The notes under the pieces: model-generated | Told to the model about the DNA's origin: nothing | Seen by the model: the letters and a program-made list of their open reading frames with translations, nothing else | Databases searched by the model: none | Assembly: GCF_015500055.1 (NCBI RefSeq) | Contig: NZ_CP045495.1 | Coordinates: 62,001 to 126,000 of the forward strand | Source of the DNA: Mesorhizobium sp. NBSH29 | GTDB taxonomy: Bacteria; Pseudomonadota; Alphaproteobacteria; Rhizobiales; Rhizobiaceae | DNA: 64,000 bases | Direction: 5' to 3' | Translations under genes and position numbers: made by a program | In this document: positions 54,169 through 63,216 of the stretch, one piece after another | Numbering within the stretch: position 1 is the first letter of the stretch | How the letters are laid out: each line of letters starts with the position of its first letter

Positions 54169-54636
54169 ATGAAGCTTCATGACAGCCTGATCGGCGGGCT
54201 CCTGTTCGCCTTCGGTTTGTGGGTGCTGACCACGTCGCTCGGCTTCCCCCGCCTGTCGGGGCAGAGCATCGGGCCGGGAACATTTCCGAGCGTGCTGGGC
54301 AGCCTGTTCATGCTGGGCGGTGTTGCCCTGGCCGTCACTGGTCTGCGTTCGCGCACGAACACCTGGGTCGCGCTCGAGGACGGATGGCGGCATCCCGACC
54401 GCTTCGCGGCGGCACTGTTGGCAACAGCAGGAATTGTCATCTTCGCTCTGACCTTTGAAAAGGTGGGCTTTCCCTTGGGCGGTTTCTGCCTTGTGTCCGC
54501 GCTGTTCCTGCTGTGCGGCTACCGCAACCCAGCCTGGATGGTCGTCTCGGCGACCTTCGTGCTCGCGCTGCACCTGCTGATGACCCGCTTGCTCTACGTT
54601 CCTTTGCCGGCCGGGCTGTTGAAGGGGATCCTCTGA
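54169..54636 (+). CDS. TctB-type small membrane subunit
   Basis: This 155-aa membrane protein has four hydrophobic segments (LIGGLLFAFGLWVLTTSLGF, FPSVLGSLFMLGGVALAVTG, FAAALLATAGIVIFALTF and the LGGFCLVSALFLLCGY to LALHLLM region). I chose the ATG at 54169 after AAGGAGG. Its last base is shared with the tctA start, so the two are translationally coupled. Confidence 0.9.
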   Translation: MKLHDSLIGGLLFAFGLWVLTTSLGFPRLSGQSIGPGTFPSVLGSLFMLGGVALAVTGLRSRTNTWVALEDGWRHPDRFAAALLATAGIVIFALTFEKVGFPLGGFCLVSALFLLCGYRNPAWMVVSATFVLALHLLMTRLLYVPLPAGLLKGIL

Positions 54637-56147
54637 TGGTTTTCCAGAACCTCGACGCGGCCCTTGCCCTCGTACTGACCTGGGACTTGCTGTTCGTCAT
54701 GCTGTCCTGCGCCGTGTTCGGTCTGTTTGTGGGCGCGGTGCCAGGGCTTTCGGCAACCATGGCGACCGCGATGCTGGTGCCGCTGACCTTCTTCATGGAC
54801 CCGGTTCCGGCCATCGCGGCCATCGTGACCACGGCTGCCATGGCGATCTTTGCCTCTGACATTCCAGCTGCACTGATTCGAATTCCGGGCACTGCCGCCT
54901 CGGCGGCCTATGTCGATGACCTCAACGCATTGACCCGGGCCGGCAAGGTTGGGCGAGCGCTCGGCATCTCCGTCACGGCCTCGGCCATCGGAGGTGTGTT
55001 CGGGTCGCTGGTGCTGATGTTCGCAGCGCCGCAACTCGCGCTGGTCTCCTTGAACTTCACCTCGTTCGAATATTTCTGGCTGGCGCTTCTCGGCCTGTCG
55101 GCGGCAGTGATGCTGGGCTCGTCCTCGCTCCTCAAGAGCCTGATCGCGCTGGGGCTTGGACTGATGATTGCCAGCGTGGGCATGGACACGACTTCGGGGC
55201 TGCCGCGCTTCACCTTCGGCCTGACATCGCTGCTGGATGGGGTCGCCTTCGTACCCGCCCTGATCGGCATGTTCGCAATCCCGGAATTGATCCGCACCTT
55301 CGTCCACCGGGACACACTGCCGCCCGCGGCGCCGATCGGCAATCCGTTCGCGCTCTTTCGCGGCCTGGGCGGCGTGCTGTGGCGGCGCAAGCTGAATCTG
55401 GCGCGCAGTTCGACCATCGGGACCATTATCGGCATCCTGCCGGGCGCCGGCTCCGACATCGCCGCATGGATATCCTATGCCGTATCGAAGCGATTCTCGA
55501 AGTCCCCGCAGACCTATGGCTCAGGCAGCGAGGAAGGTCTGGTTGACGCTTGCGCGGCGAACAATTCCGCTCTGTCCGGCGCCTATGTGCCTGCGCTGGT
55601 CTTTGGAATTCCAGGCGACAGCATCACGGCGATCGTGATCGGCGTGCTCTACATCAAGGGCCTGAATCCGGGTCCCATGGTTTTCCTCACCAATGCGGAC
55701 ACGATCACGGCGATCTTCCTCGTCTTTCTCATCGCAAATCTGATGATCGTCCCGCTCGGGCTGCTGGCCATCGCCCTCGCTTCACAAGTGCTGCGCGTAC
55801 CCAAGATGGCGCTCGCGCCGCTGATCCTGGCGTTTTGCATCGTCGGGTCCTATGCGATCAATGCCAGCGCTTCGGGCATTGTGATCATGGTTGTGCTCGG
55901 CCTTCTGGCATACCTGATGGAGGAGAACGGCTTTCCAGTCGCCCCAACGATCCTGGGGATCGTCATGGGTTTGCTGGTCGAGCGGAACCTGATCACCTCG
56001 CTGATCAAATCCGACGGGGCTTTCCTTGGCTTCGTCGAACGGCCGATCGCCGCGGGCCTCGCGGTTCTGGTGGCCGTTGTCTGGACCGTGCCGGCCTGGC
56101 TATGGTGGCGGGGACGGCGCGACAGGCCCAAGGAGATGAGTACATGA
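54636..56147 (+). CDS. TctA-type large membrane permease subunit
   Basis: This permease subunit (503 aa) has about 11-12 membrane segments. Family signatures are GLFVGAVPGLSATMATAMLV near the start and GTIIGILPGAGSDIAAWISY in the middle, both TctA GxxxGxxPG-type repeats. The start overlaps the tctB stop. It ends by overlapping the gntR start by 4 nt, tying the regulator to the transporter. Confidence 0.93.
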   Translation: MVFQNLDAALALVLTWDLLFVMLSCAVFGLFVGAVPGLSATMATAMLVPLTFFMDPVPAIAAIVTTAAMAIFASDIPAALIRIPGTAASAAYVDDLNALTRAGKVGRALGISVTASAIGGVFGSLVLMFAAPQLALVSLNFTSFEYFWLALLGLSAAVMLGSSSLLKSLIALGLGLMIASVGMDTTSGLPRFTFGLTSLLDGVAFVPALIGMFAIPELIRTFVHRDTLPPAAPIGNPFALFRGLGGVLWRRKLNLARSSTIGTIIGILPGAGSDIAAWISYAVSKRFSKSPQTYGSGSEEGLVDACAANNSALSGAYVPALVFGIPGDSITAIVIGVLYIKGLNPGPMVFLTNADTITAIFLVFLIANLMIVPLGLLAIALASQVLRVPKMALAPLILAFCIVGSYAINASASGIVIMVVLGLLAYLMEENGFPVAPTILGIVMGLLVERNLITSLIKSDGAFLGFVERPIAAGLAVLVAVVWTVPAWLWWRGRRDRPKEMST

Positions 56148-56851
56148 TGGTCAGCAGGATCACGCCGCCACGGTCCCTGGCCGAAATCGCCGCCAGCCAG
56201 ATCAGGGAAGCGATCGTGACCGGCGCCTTCAAACTCGGCGAGAACATCTCCGAGGACAGGCTCGTTGCGCAGATGGGCATTTCCCGAACGCCGATCCGTG
56301 ATGCCATGGCGATCCTCTCGCGCGAGGGGCTCGTCACGGTGCGACCCAAGCGGGGATCTTTCGTGTTCGAGACGTCGCTCGATGATCTGGCAGCGATCTG
56401 CGACTATCGCCAGATGCTCGAGGCGCAAGGCGCACGCGCTGCGATGCGCCGTGACAGGGAAGGATATTTGGCCAGGCTGGACGCGGTGGTCACCCTGATG
56501 ACGGAGGCCCTGGCGAGAAACAATGCCGTCGAATATGGCCGGTTGGACACCGCCTTCCATCAGGCTGCCTTCGATCATTGCAGCAATTCCTACCTGCGCG
56601 ATTCCTATTCGCTGGTAGACGGCCGCATCGCCGCGTTGCGCGCCAACATCACAGCTCCCTACGAGGCGCGGCGGGCCGAATCTATGGACGAGCACGGCAA
56701 AATGCTGGATCTGCTGGTCCGAGAAGATTTTGCCGCCTTCGACGCGGCGCTGACCATCCATGTGCAACGCACCGCCGATGTCTATCAGCGCGCATTGGCC
56801 GAAGGGCATCTTGGCCCGACGCATGACCCGGCAAGGAGAATCGCAACTTGA
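56144..56851 (+). CDS. GntR family (FadR subfamily) transcriptional regulator
   Basis: This 235-aa regulator has an N-terminal winged helix (SLAEIAASQIREAIVTGAF, then RLVAQMGISRTPIRDAMAIL) and a C-terminal FCD ligand domain with conserved metal or ligand positions (RLDTAFHQAAFDHCSNSYL and DEHGKMLDLL). I chose the ATG at 56144, 8 bases after AGGAG. It overlaps tctA and the following lyase gene by 4 nt each, so it is inside the operon and probably controls it in response to the substrate. Confidence 0.9.
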   Translation: MMVSRITPPRSLAEIAASQIREAIVTGAFKLGENISEDRLVAQMGISRTPIRDAMAILSREGLVTVRPKRGSFVFETSLDDLAAICDYRQMLEAQGARAAMRRDREGYLARLDAVVTLMTEALARNNAVEYGRLDTAFHQAAFDHCSNSYLRDSYSLVDGRIAALRANITAPYEARRAESMDEHGKMLDLLVREDFAAFDAALTIHVQRTADVYQRALAEGHLGPTHDPARRIAT

Positions 56852-57768
56852 ACACCGAACCCATGACGCCGCTGATGTCGGGCGCGGCCCGCTTGAGGGC
56901 CCTCCTCGCGACGGGAGACATCGTCGCGGCGCCTGGCGCGCCAGACGTGCTGACGGCACGTCTCGTGGAACGGGCAGGTTTCCCGGCCGTCTACATGACC
57001 GGGCTCGGAGCCACCGCGGCACGCTTGGGTCAGCCGGATCTTGGTCTGCTGACTCAGACCGAGATGGCCGACCATGCGCGCGCGATGGTGTGCGCCGTTC
57101 GGACCCCGGTGATCGCGGACGCCGATACCGGCTATGGTGGGCCGTTGAACGTGCGGCGGACAGTCGCCGAATACACCCAGGCCGGGGTCGCGGCGTTCCA
57201 TATCGAGGACCAGGAAAGCCCGAAGCGGTGCGGGCAGATGGCCGGGCTGCGGCTCGTGTCCCGACCCGAGGCCGAAATGCGCATCGCCGCCGCCGTAGCG
57301 GCGCGTCAGGCTTTCGGCTCGGACCTCGTCATCATGGGCCGCACCGATGCGCTCCAGCCCGAGGGACTGGCAGCCGCGCTGGGCCGGGCGAAAAGCTACC
57401 TCGACCAGGGTGCCGATCTCGCCTTCGTCGATGGCGTTCGCACCCGGGCCGAGGTCGAGGGTATAGCCGCGGGTTGGCGGGACCGAAGGTCGTCTCGCTC
57501 GTGGACGGCACCGACGCAGCCGCGCTGACACGCTTTGGAACTGACCCAAATGGGGTTCTCCGTCGTGTTCTAATGCTCGGCTGTGCCTAAAGTACAGTTT
57601 TGCCGCATGCAGACCTGCGAGTCGAAACACGCTAGCGGCGAGAGCTAGCGGTCTTTCGACACGGGGCGGGCAGAGGCGCTCACAGGTCAGATGAGCTATG
57701 CGAAGTTCAGCGAAATCGTTGACCTTGGCCGATTCCAAGCCTTTGCGCACGACCACGAGGCGTAGACA
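56848..57768 (+). pseudogene. Isocitrate lyase/PEP mutase family gene, frameshifted
   Basis: The frame from 56848 encodes the barrel of a carboxyvinyl-phosphonate/isocitrate lyase-type enzyme: VYMTGLGATAARLGQPDLGL, PVIADADTGYGGPLNVRRTV, AAFHIEDQESPKRCGQMAG and LVIMGRTDALQPEG. A shift near 57475 ends it early at 57528. The remaining C-terminus reads in other frames (GPKVVSLVDGTDAAALT, ELTQMGFSVVF, then QMSYAKFSEIVDLGRFQAFA to about 57768), with stops. The catalytic KKCGH-type loop is KRCGQ here. It would cleave a 2-methyl-branched or hydroxy acid made upstream. Confidence 0.8.
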
Positions 57769-57981
57769 TCGTGGGAGTTGCTGCTTGAGAGTTGTCGCAG
57801 CCTCTATGCACTCGACCGCGTCTCCCACAGGTCGGCGCTGACACGCTTCCTGCACGAGGCGGCCGGAGAAGTCATGAACGAAAAGCTGACTTCCTTCTGC
57901 GGCTTGAGAATTTGCCCGGACAAACTGAAAACTGTTTGTCGAGCAATATTTCGATCCTCAGCCGGTCGGCCACGCGGGTTC

Positions 57982-59136
57982 TCATGAGTCCCGATAGGTC
58001 CAGTCGGTAATCTCTGCCACCCGGCGAAAGATGCCGTCAACGCCCCCGCTCGTGGGATCAGCGCGCGTGAGCCAATCCTCGGCCCACGCGATCCATTCTC
58101 CGAGACTCCGCCCGTCGATTTCGTCGGAAGGGTCAACATCCATCGAGCGCAGCGCCGCGACGAAATCGCGGACAGCTGCAAGCTCGTGCCCAGTCCTGCG
58201 CCATCTCCTTGAAGCCTCGCCAACGGTTGGCGTCGCGTTTGCGTCTGCGCTGCTCTTCGTATCGGCGCTGCTCCGCCAGTTGACGTTCGCGCTCGGCGGC
58301 CTCCCGCTCTTTTCGCAGCTGAACCAGCAACGGTCCTGCTGCTACAAAGGTAGCGAGGATGTCAGGCAACATAGCCTCCATTGCCTGTTTGTCGGTCTCC
58401 AGCCATTGGCGCGGCAGGCCGTTTGGCCATTGCCACGTCTTGATCTCGAAGACGAGACGGCCGGTCGGGACCAACTCTTGCTTCCAACCCTTGTCGTCGT
58501 GCGAACGCCATCGCTTCTCATCCGCTGTCAGCGGCCGTCGCTCCTGCTTCTGCTTTTCGCGGACCTGAAATTCGACCTTCTCACCGAGATTTCCGCGAAC
58601 AGTTCGCGCCGCTCTCCCTGCTTGATTTTGCCGCCCTGACGCTCGATCGCCTTGAACAGAGCGTCGAGAATGCGGTGCTTCCGATGCTCCGCTTGCGTGA
58701 ATTCACCAGGATCGTACAGTTTGCGAGTCCATGGATCTCGCTCCCGGCGCGCTTGCCGCTTCTTCTCTTCATGCTCGGCGAGCCAGGATGCGACGACCGC
58801 ATGCGGCCTGAGAAGACGCTCTTGGACAAGGATGCTTGACTCGTTGGCGCGTGCCTTGTCGACCTGCTGCTTGACCTCTTGGGGCAATTCGATTGGGGGC
58901 GGCGGTAACGGTGTCGGACGGATGGTGATCGAGCGCGAGCGATCGGATTTCGACATAGGAGACGCTTTCGGCGCCTTGCCCCACCGCATGCTTCGCCCAG
59001 TAGCCGCGCGGCGGATACGGAATGTCCTCCCGATGGCAATCTTGGCGAGGCCATTGCCGCTGATGCCGTACTGTTCGGCAAGTCGCGCCATCGGGGTGGC
59101 CCAAACTGCGCTGTACAGCTCCTCACGCGTCATCAT
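57982..59136 (-). pseudogene. Unknown protein with GYW-motif N-terminus, frameshifted
   Basis: I do not recognise the function. The frame from 59136 starts MMTREELYSAVWATPMARLA with EQYGISGNGLAKI. One frame over it continues REDIPYPPRGYWAKHAVG, then returns to the first frame for a long charged helical region (residues about 80-190). A further shift near 58530 leads to LVPTGRLVFEIKTWQWPNGL and a coiled coil. The last shift near 58190 leads to VRDFVAALRSMDVDPSDEID and a stop at 57982. The full product would be about 385 aa. It overlaps the related gene upstream. Confidence 0.6.
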
Positions 59137-59509
59137 CGTCGGCCGTGTCGGAGGCGGTTTTCAATGCCACCGTAGGTGTTTCAGAGAGCATCACCGGGAC
59201 ATTAGGCTCGGGTATCGAGTCCAACCTTGGCGCCGCAATTACTTTAGGCCGGCGCCCTACACCACGCGCCTCGGTATCCAGAAGCAGGGGCTCCGCGCAT
59301 CCTGCCGGTGCTGGCGGTAAGGCCATTTGCGCAACAGGCTTCCCAAACTCTTTTCGCATCCAATAGCCGGAAGGCGGTGTCGGGATATCTGCGCGACGCG
59401 GCAGAGCACCTAGGATCCCAGGCGTCGTACCCAGTTCTGAAACGAGGTGAGAAATAGGCTTGGACCAAACTTGGTCATACAGTTCTTTGCGAGTGAAACG
59501 GTGTTCCAT
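59123..59509 (-). CDS. Unknown 128-aa protein with the same GYW-motif domain
   Basis: It starts MEHRFTRKELYDQVWSKPIS with HLVSELGTTPGILGALPRRA and DIPTPPSGYWMRKEFGKPVA. The pattern (T/R)RxELYxxVW(S/T)xPxxxL, then IPxPPxGYW, is shared with the next gene, so the two are paralogous at the N-terminus. The first part looks like a helix-turn-helix. The last 50 residues are low-complexity and acidic. It overlaps the following gene by 14 nt (11 if the second ATG at 59133 is used). A DNA-binding role is a guess. Confidence 0.65.
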   Translation of the reverse strand: MEHRFTRKELYDQVWSKPISHLVSELGTTPGILGALPRRADIPTPPSGYWMRKEFGKPVAQMALPPAPAGCAEPLLLDTEARGVGRRPKVIAAPRLDSIPEPNVPVMLSETPTVALKTASDTADDDDA

Positions 59510-59613
59510 GAAATAGGGCTAGACCTTCCCGTTGGCCTTCGGCTTGATGGATGTGTCGGCATCAGACGGTCTCCAGAGTCGTCGTGAAAAATCGTCAATC
59601 CGCCAGCGGGGGA

Positions 59614-60471
59614 CTACAACAGTTTGAAGCGGTCTTTCATCTCGTCGGCGCGGACCCACGGGTCACCGGGCAGCTGCTCGATGAACGTCTCAAAGACGCG
59701 TCTGAATGCAAGTAGCGTCGACTCGTCTGAAATCAGTTCAGCCTGCGCGGCCGGCAATAGAGGCTTCATATCGGTCAGGAAGCGCGGTCGCGCGAGCTTG
59801 GCCAACACGCTCCTGCCCGATCGCCCGCGTGATCGCATTGCCCGACAGCCCGACATAACGCCCAAGCAAGTCGACGACTTTCGCGGAGTCGAGCCGTCGA
59901 ATGTCTGAAGTGCATGGGCGAGGTCGTATAGGTCACGTCCCTTATCGCGCTGCAGGAGCGCCCGCAACTTGGTGGCGAGCATTTCCTCGCGCGAAAAGGT
60001 CGGCACCATCGTGTGGCCCACGAACCATGGATTATCGACGGCAAAAGGCAGGTCCAAGGGTGAATCAAACGCCTCGATCTCGCTGATATTGGTTTCCACC
60101 TTGAGCCGGATCGGCACGCCGCTGCCGTCCTCTGCTTCGACCCGAAAGCGCAGCTTCGGCGCGACGATGCTGGGGTCGTACTGCGCTTGACCGAGCCACG
60201 GTTGCAGGGCCGCGCGCAGCGCGTCTAGAACCGGCCCGATCGGACCAGCCGTTGTGCGCACGAGATCGATGTCTTCCGAGTACCGCAAGGGCGTTGGAAA
60301 ATGCAGCTTGTTGAGCGCGGTGCCACCGCGAAAGCGCACCGCCGTCCGCAGGAACGGGTCCTCGAAAAGGGCGACGATCGCCCGGCTAATGATCAAATCC
60401 TGCTCGACCTGGCGCGGGTCAGCCCAGGGGACAACGGTGCCCCAGGCGACGATATTCTGCGCCGGGATCAT
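59614..60471 (-). CDS. abiEii: AbiEii toxin (nucleotidyltransferase), with an out-of-frame internal segment
   Basis: This 285-aa protein belongs to the AbiEii/AbiGii toxin family of type IV toxin-antitoxin systems and has the nucleotidyltransferase motif FRGGTALNKLHFPTPLRYSE followed by DIDLVRT (DxD). Residues about 190-215 (GSTPRKSSTCLGVMSGCRAM) do not look like the family, whereas one frame over the DNA reads LDSAKVVDLLGRYVGLSGNA and ITRAIGQERV. So a pair of compensating indels (near 59900 and 59820) puts about 27 residues out of frame. Activity may be impaired. It overlaps the antitoxin gene by 4 nt. Confidence 0.85.
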   Translation of the reverse strand: MIPAQNIVAWGTVVPWADPRQVEQDLIISRAIVALFEDPFLRTAVRFRGGTALNKLHFPTPLRYSEDIDLVRTTAGPIGPVLDALRAALQPWLGQAQYDPSIVAPKLRFRVEAEDGSGVPIRLKVETNISEIEAFDSPLDLPFAVDNPWFVGHTMVPTFSREEMLATKLRALLQRDKGRDLYDLAHALQTFDGSTPRKSSTCLGVMSGCRAMRSRGRSGRSVLAKLARPRFLTDMKPLLPAAQAELISDESTLLAFRRVFETFIEQLPGDPWVRADEMKDRFKLL

Positions 60472-61295
60472 TCATCCACCTCGGGCATGCGGCGCACAAT
60501 CACCTGCCAGCGCGGATCGCGTTCCTGCTCCGGGGGTGTGAAGTCGTGATCGCGTATCTCCGTGCGGTCCAGCTCCGTCCAGGAAAGCGGACAGCGAGCC
60601 GCGAGCGCCGTGTGCATGGGCGCGGCGCGCATGCCATGACCCAGCCTGTCTAGAAGATATCCGAGCCGCTGGACGACGGGACGCTCGGCGGCGGTCGAGA
60701 GCGCGGCCAGCTGCTCGCCGTCGATCTTCTCCCCAAGATCGGTGAGGACAGTGGCAATGTTATCAAGGCCGCCAGCAGCACGCGGATAACGCAGCAGATC
60801 GAGCGCCGTCAGAGCGGGCCCGGACAGCCTCATTGTACCGGTGTCAGTCTTCCTCTCCTCGATGCCGCCCGCGACCGCCGCCATGTCCTTGCGGTAGTAG
60901 AAGACGACAAGGTTGCGTCCGGCGCGGATTTTCGGCAAGCGCTTGCCGCTGACAACCTGAAACTCCATGACCGCCTGATGGGTCGCCCCGTGCAACTCAG
61001 CCGCCTTGAGCAGGCCGACATAGTAAGCTTGGCCCTCATGGCGCATCAGGGCATCGATGTACCAGTTCGGCGGCGGCGAGCCCCATGAGGCGAACTGCGG
61101 GGGGACGATGACGTAGAAATCTTGGCGGGGATTGAGAAGGTGATGCCGACGCTGCAGACGCTCGGCAGCGTCAAGCAGCGCCCCGCGTCCCACGCCCAAG
61201 GCCGCCTCGGCTTCGCCGCCGCTGAAGATCACCCGTCCTGCGGAAAGCAGGCTGGACATATAGCTGGATAAGGCGGAACGCCGATCATGAATCAT
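60468..61295 (-). CDS. abiEi: AbiEi antitoxin (winged-helix repressor)
   Basis: This 275-aa protein is the antitoxin and autorepressor of the AbiE pair. The N-terminal winged-helix region is SSLLSAGRVIFSGGEAEAAL with GVGRGALLDAAERLQRR. The AbiEi_3-type middle domain has PPNWYIDALMRHEGQAYYVG and LLKAAELHGATHQAVMEFQV. The stop overlaps the AbiEii start (ATGA). In characterised systems AbiEi binds repeated sites in its promoter, and a repeat pair is present upstream here at 61312 and 61375. Confidence 0.9.
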   Translation of the reverse strand: MIHDRRSALSSYMSSLLSAGRVIFSGGEAEAALGVGRGALLDAAERLQRRHHLLNPRQDFYVIVPPQFASWGSPPPNWYIDALMRHEGQAYYVGLLKAAELHGATHQAVMEFQVVSGKRLPKIRAGRNLVVFYYRKDMAAVAGGIEERKTDTGTMRLSGPALTALDLLRYPRAAGGLDNIATVLTDLGEKIDGEQLAALSTAAERPVVQRLGYLLDRLGHGMRAAPMHTALAARCPLSWTELDRTEIRDHDFTPPEQERDPRWQVIVRRMPEVDE

Positions 61296-61311
61296 GTTCT
61301 ATTATTCTCTC

Positions 61312-61397
61312 TAGATGCGGACTTTTCAACATGATTAATTCCGAGTGTGAAAAATTGTTTCCGTAAATCCGCGTTAGGTGCGGATATTTCATAATGA
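61312..61397 (-). promoter_or_regulatory. Pair of 23-bp repeats upstream of abiE
   Basis: TAGATGCGGACTTTTCAACA (61312, continuing TGA to 61334) and TAGGTGCGGATATTTCATAA (61375, continuing TGA to 61397) match at 18 of 23 positions. They are in the same orientation and 63 bp apart, about six helical turns. They fall in the abiEi promoter region and fit the idea of cooperative binding by AbiEi. The rest of the gap to the fic gene (61398-61595) shows nothing else. Confidence 0.55.
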
Positions 61398-61595
61398 ATA
61401 TGTCGCCTCTCTTGCGATAAGCTCGCACTGATGTCGCCGTCGGCAGCGACCCAGGCCACTTCCTTCTTCCAAGGCAATTGGATGATGGAGGATGCATCCG
61501 GAACCGCAAAGAGATCGGGATTCGCGGGCGTCAGATCGAGCTGGGTCGCGAAACCCGCGAAACTGGTGCGCCTGTTCGGCAGCTGAGCGGCGCGG

Positions 61596-62783
61596 TCAGG
61601 TTTCCGGAAAGAGCTTCGGGAACAACGTATCGAGCGCGTCGGCGGGAAAGCGCAGCGATACGGGCCCCTTGGGGGTGTCCGAAGCCAGCAGGCCGAGCGC
61701 GATCACCTCGTTGAACACCCTCCTTGCCGTTCGCTCCGGCAGGCCGGTGATGCGCGCGATCTCGCCGCGCTCGAATTCGCCGCGCATCAACGCTTCTTCC
61801 AGAAGACGGCCCGCCTCCGGCTTCAGCTCGCTTTGCGCGGCGTAGCCGCGCAGCCGCTTGGCCAGCGTGCCGAGATCGAACAGGCCGGACATGAACGTCA
61901 CCTGGTCGAGGCAGACGCGCAGGAACCACAGCGTAAAGTCGTCCAACGCGCGCAGCGAGAGGGTGCCGCGCCCGTCGCGGTCGCCCTGACGCGGCATGTC
62001 GGCATGGTCCATCATGCTCTTGTAGTCCGTGCGGCTTTTCAGGCCACGCGCCAGGCCGCGCGAAATCGACCACAGGCCATGCGCGGCGATGCCGGCTTCA
62101 TGCGCCATGGCATGGCTCATCAGGCGACTGACGCGGCCGTTGCCGTCCGGGAACGGGTGGATGAAGTTGAAGCGGTGATGCGCCGCGGGGATGGCGAGAA
62201 CGCGGCCTGCTTTGCCGAGCTTCGCAATGCGGTAGCGCGTCTCGAAATACTGCATGAACGCATCCACGCGCGTGCTGGAGGGTGGCTCGTGCCGGCCAAC
62301 CGCGACGTCGTGCTCGGGCTGCGAACGCCATTCCCCCGGCACCATCAGGAATTCGCGACCGGCGCCTTTGATGCGCAGCATCGGCTCCTCGGCATCGCGG
62401 TAAAACTCCGCATGCAGCCACCGGAGGAAATCGCAGGACGCGGGCTCAGGCAGCGTGCCGCCTGCGGCCAGCCGGTCGATCTCCGCTTGCAGCCGGACAT
62501 GCGCCGCGGCTTCGAGCTGGAGGTTGCGCCGGTCCTCGTCCTGGTCAAACTGCCCCGCCAGCGCGCGCTCGATATCGCGCGGGCGTGTGTCGTGGCCTTC
62601 GATCAGGTTGCTATAATAGGTGTTCATGATATGCACGAGGTCGGCAAGGTTGGCGGCCGTGCGCGGGTGAAGGCGGCTGCCCAGCGTGGCCGATGCCGCG
62701 ACAAGCTCCGCCAGCACGTCGGAGAGGATCTCGGACGTTTCTTCAAGCCGGGCGGGCTCGATGCGTTGTACGGTTTCTTCCAT
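61596..62783 (-). CDS. Fic family protein (AMP transferase), class II
   Basis: This 395-aa protein would transfer AMP (or a related group) to target proteins. The active-site motif HPFPDGNGR lies at residues 209-217 with Phe before it. An N-terminal inhibitory motif SNLIEG at 58-63 fits (S/T)xxxE(G/N), so the enzyme is probably autoinhibited. A C-terminal winged helix ([20 protein letters not shown], about residues 340-360) follows. It lies upstream of, and in the same orientation as, abiE, with a 300-bp gap. The start at 62783 is well placed. Confidence 0.92.
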   Translation of the reverse strand: MEETVQRIEPARLEETSEILSDVLAELVAASATLGSRLHPRTAANLADLVHIMNTYYSNLIEGHDTRPRDIERALAGQFDQDEDRRNLQLEAAAHVRLQAEIDRLAAGGTLPEPASCDFLRWLHAEFYRDAEEPMLRIKGAGREFLMVPGEWRSQPEHDVAVGRHEPPSSTRVDAFMQYFETRYRIAKLGKAGRVLAIPAAHHRFNFIHPFPDGNGRVSRLMSHAMAHEAGIAAHGLWSISRGLARGLKSRTDYKSMMDHADMPRQGDRDGRGTLSLRALDDFTLWFLRVCLDQVTFMSGLFDLGTLAKRLRGYAAQSELKPEAGRLLEEALMRGEFERGEIARITGLPERTARRVFNEVIALGLLASDTPKGPVSLRFPADALDTLFPKLFPET

Positions 62784-63126
62784 CGCGTGGCCGATCTATG
62801 TCTTTGCTAACTGCATAATCATAAACGCATATTGTTAATTTGCGAGAGAAATTGGCCGATGTTTTGGCCGATCTGCGCTTGGTCATGCTCCACTATGGAT
62901 TCCGGCCGAAGAGGTGAGGCTGCAAGCCCTTGTGAGGGCAGCACAATCTAGCCCGCTTGATGCATAGCGACCGGTTTTCGGCTGGCTGATCCGGCGATCT
63001 GGTCGTCCTGGTGGTGCGTTTTCACAACGTTGATCGGGCGCCGGCGGTGATCCGTCGTGAAGGAATGTGGGGTTTGCGGGTTGATGGGGACGGGTTCGTT
63101 TCGGGACGTCTGCGCCCCATCATTTA

Positions 63127-63192
63127 TGTCACGTGTCGCTTGGCAGTTAAATGCAAAAATGCGGCGGTTTTGTCCAGAGTGGGCATTTAACT
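63127..63192 (+). repeat. Possible end of a second Tni/Tn7-like element
   Basis: TGTCACGTGTCG (63127) is followed by a perfect inverted repeat AGTTAAATGC (63145-63154) and GCATTTAACT (63183-63192). These lie just beyond the 3' end of a TniQ-like gene, as in the complete element at 15137-18815. The rest of 62784-63216 holds the fic promoter region and no gene. Confidence 0.35.
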
Positions 63193-63216
63193 ATGAGAAT
63201 CTCCGCGATCAGATCC

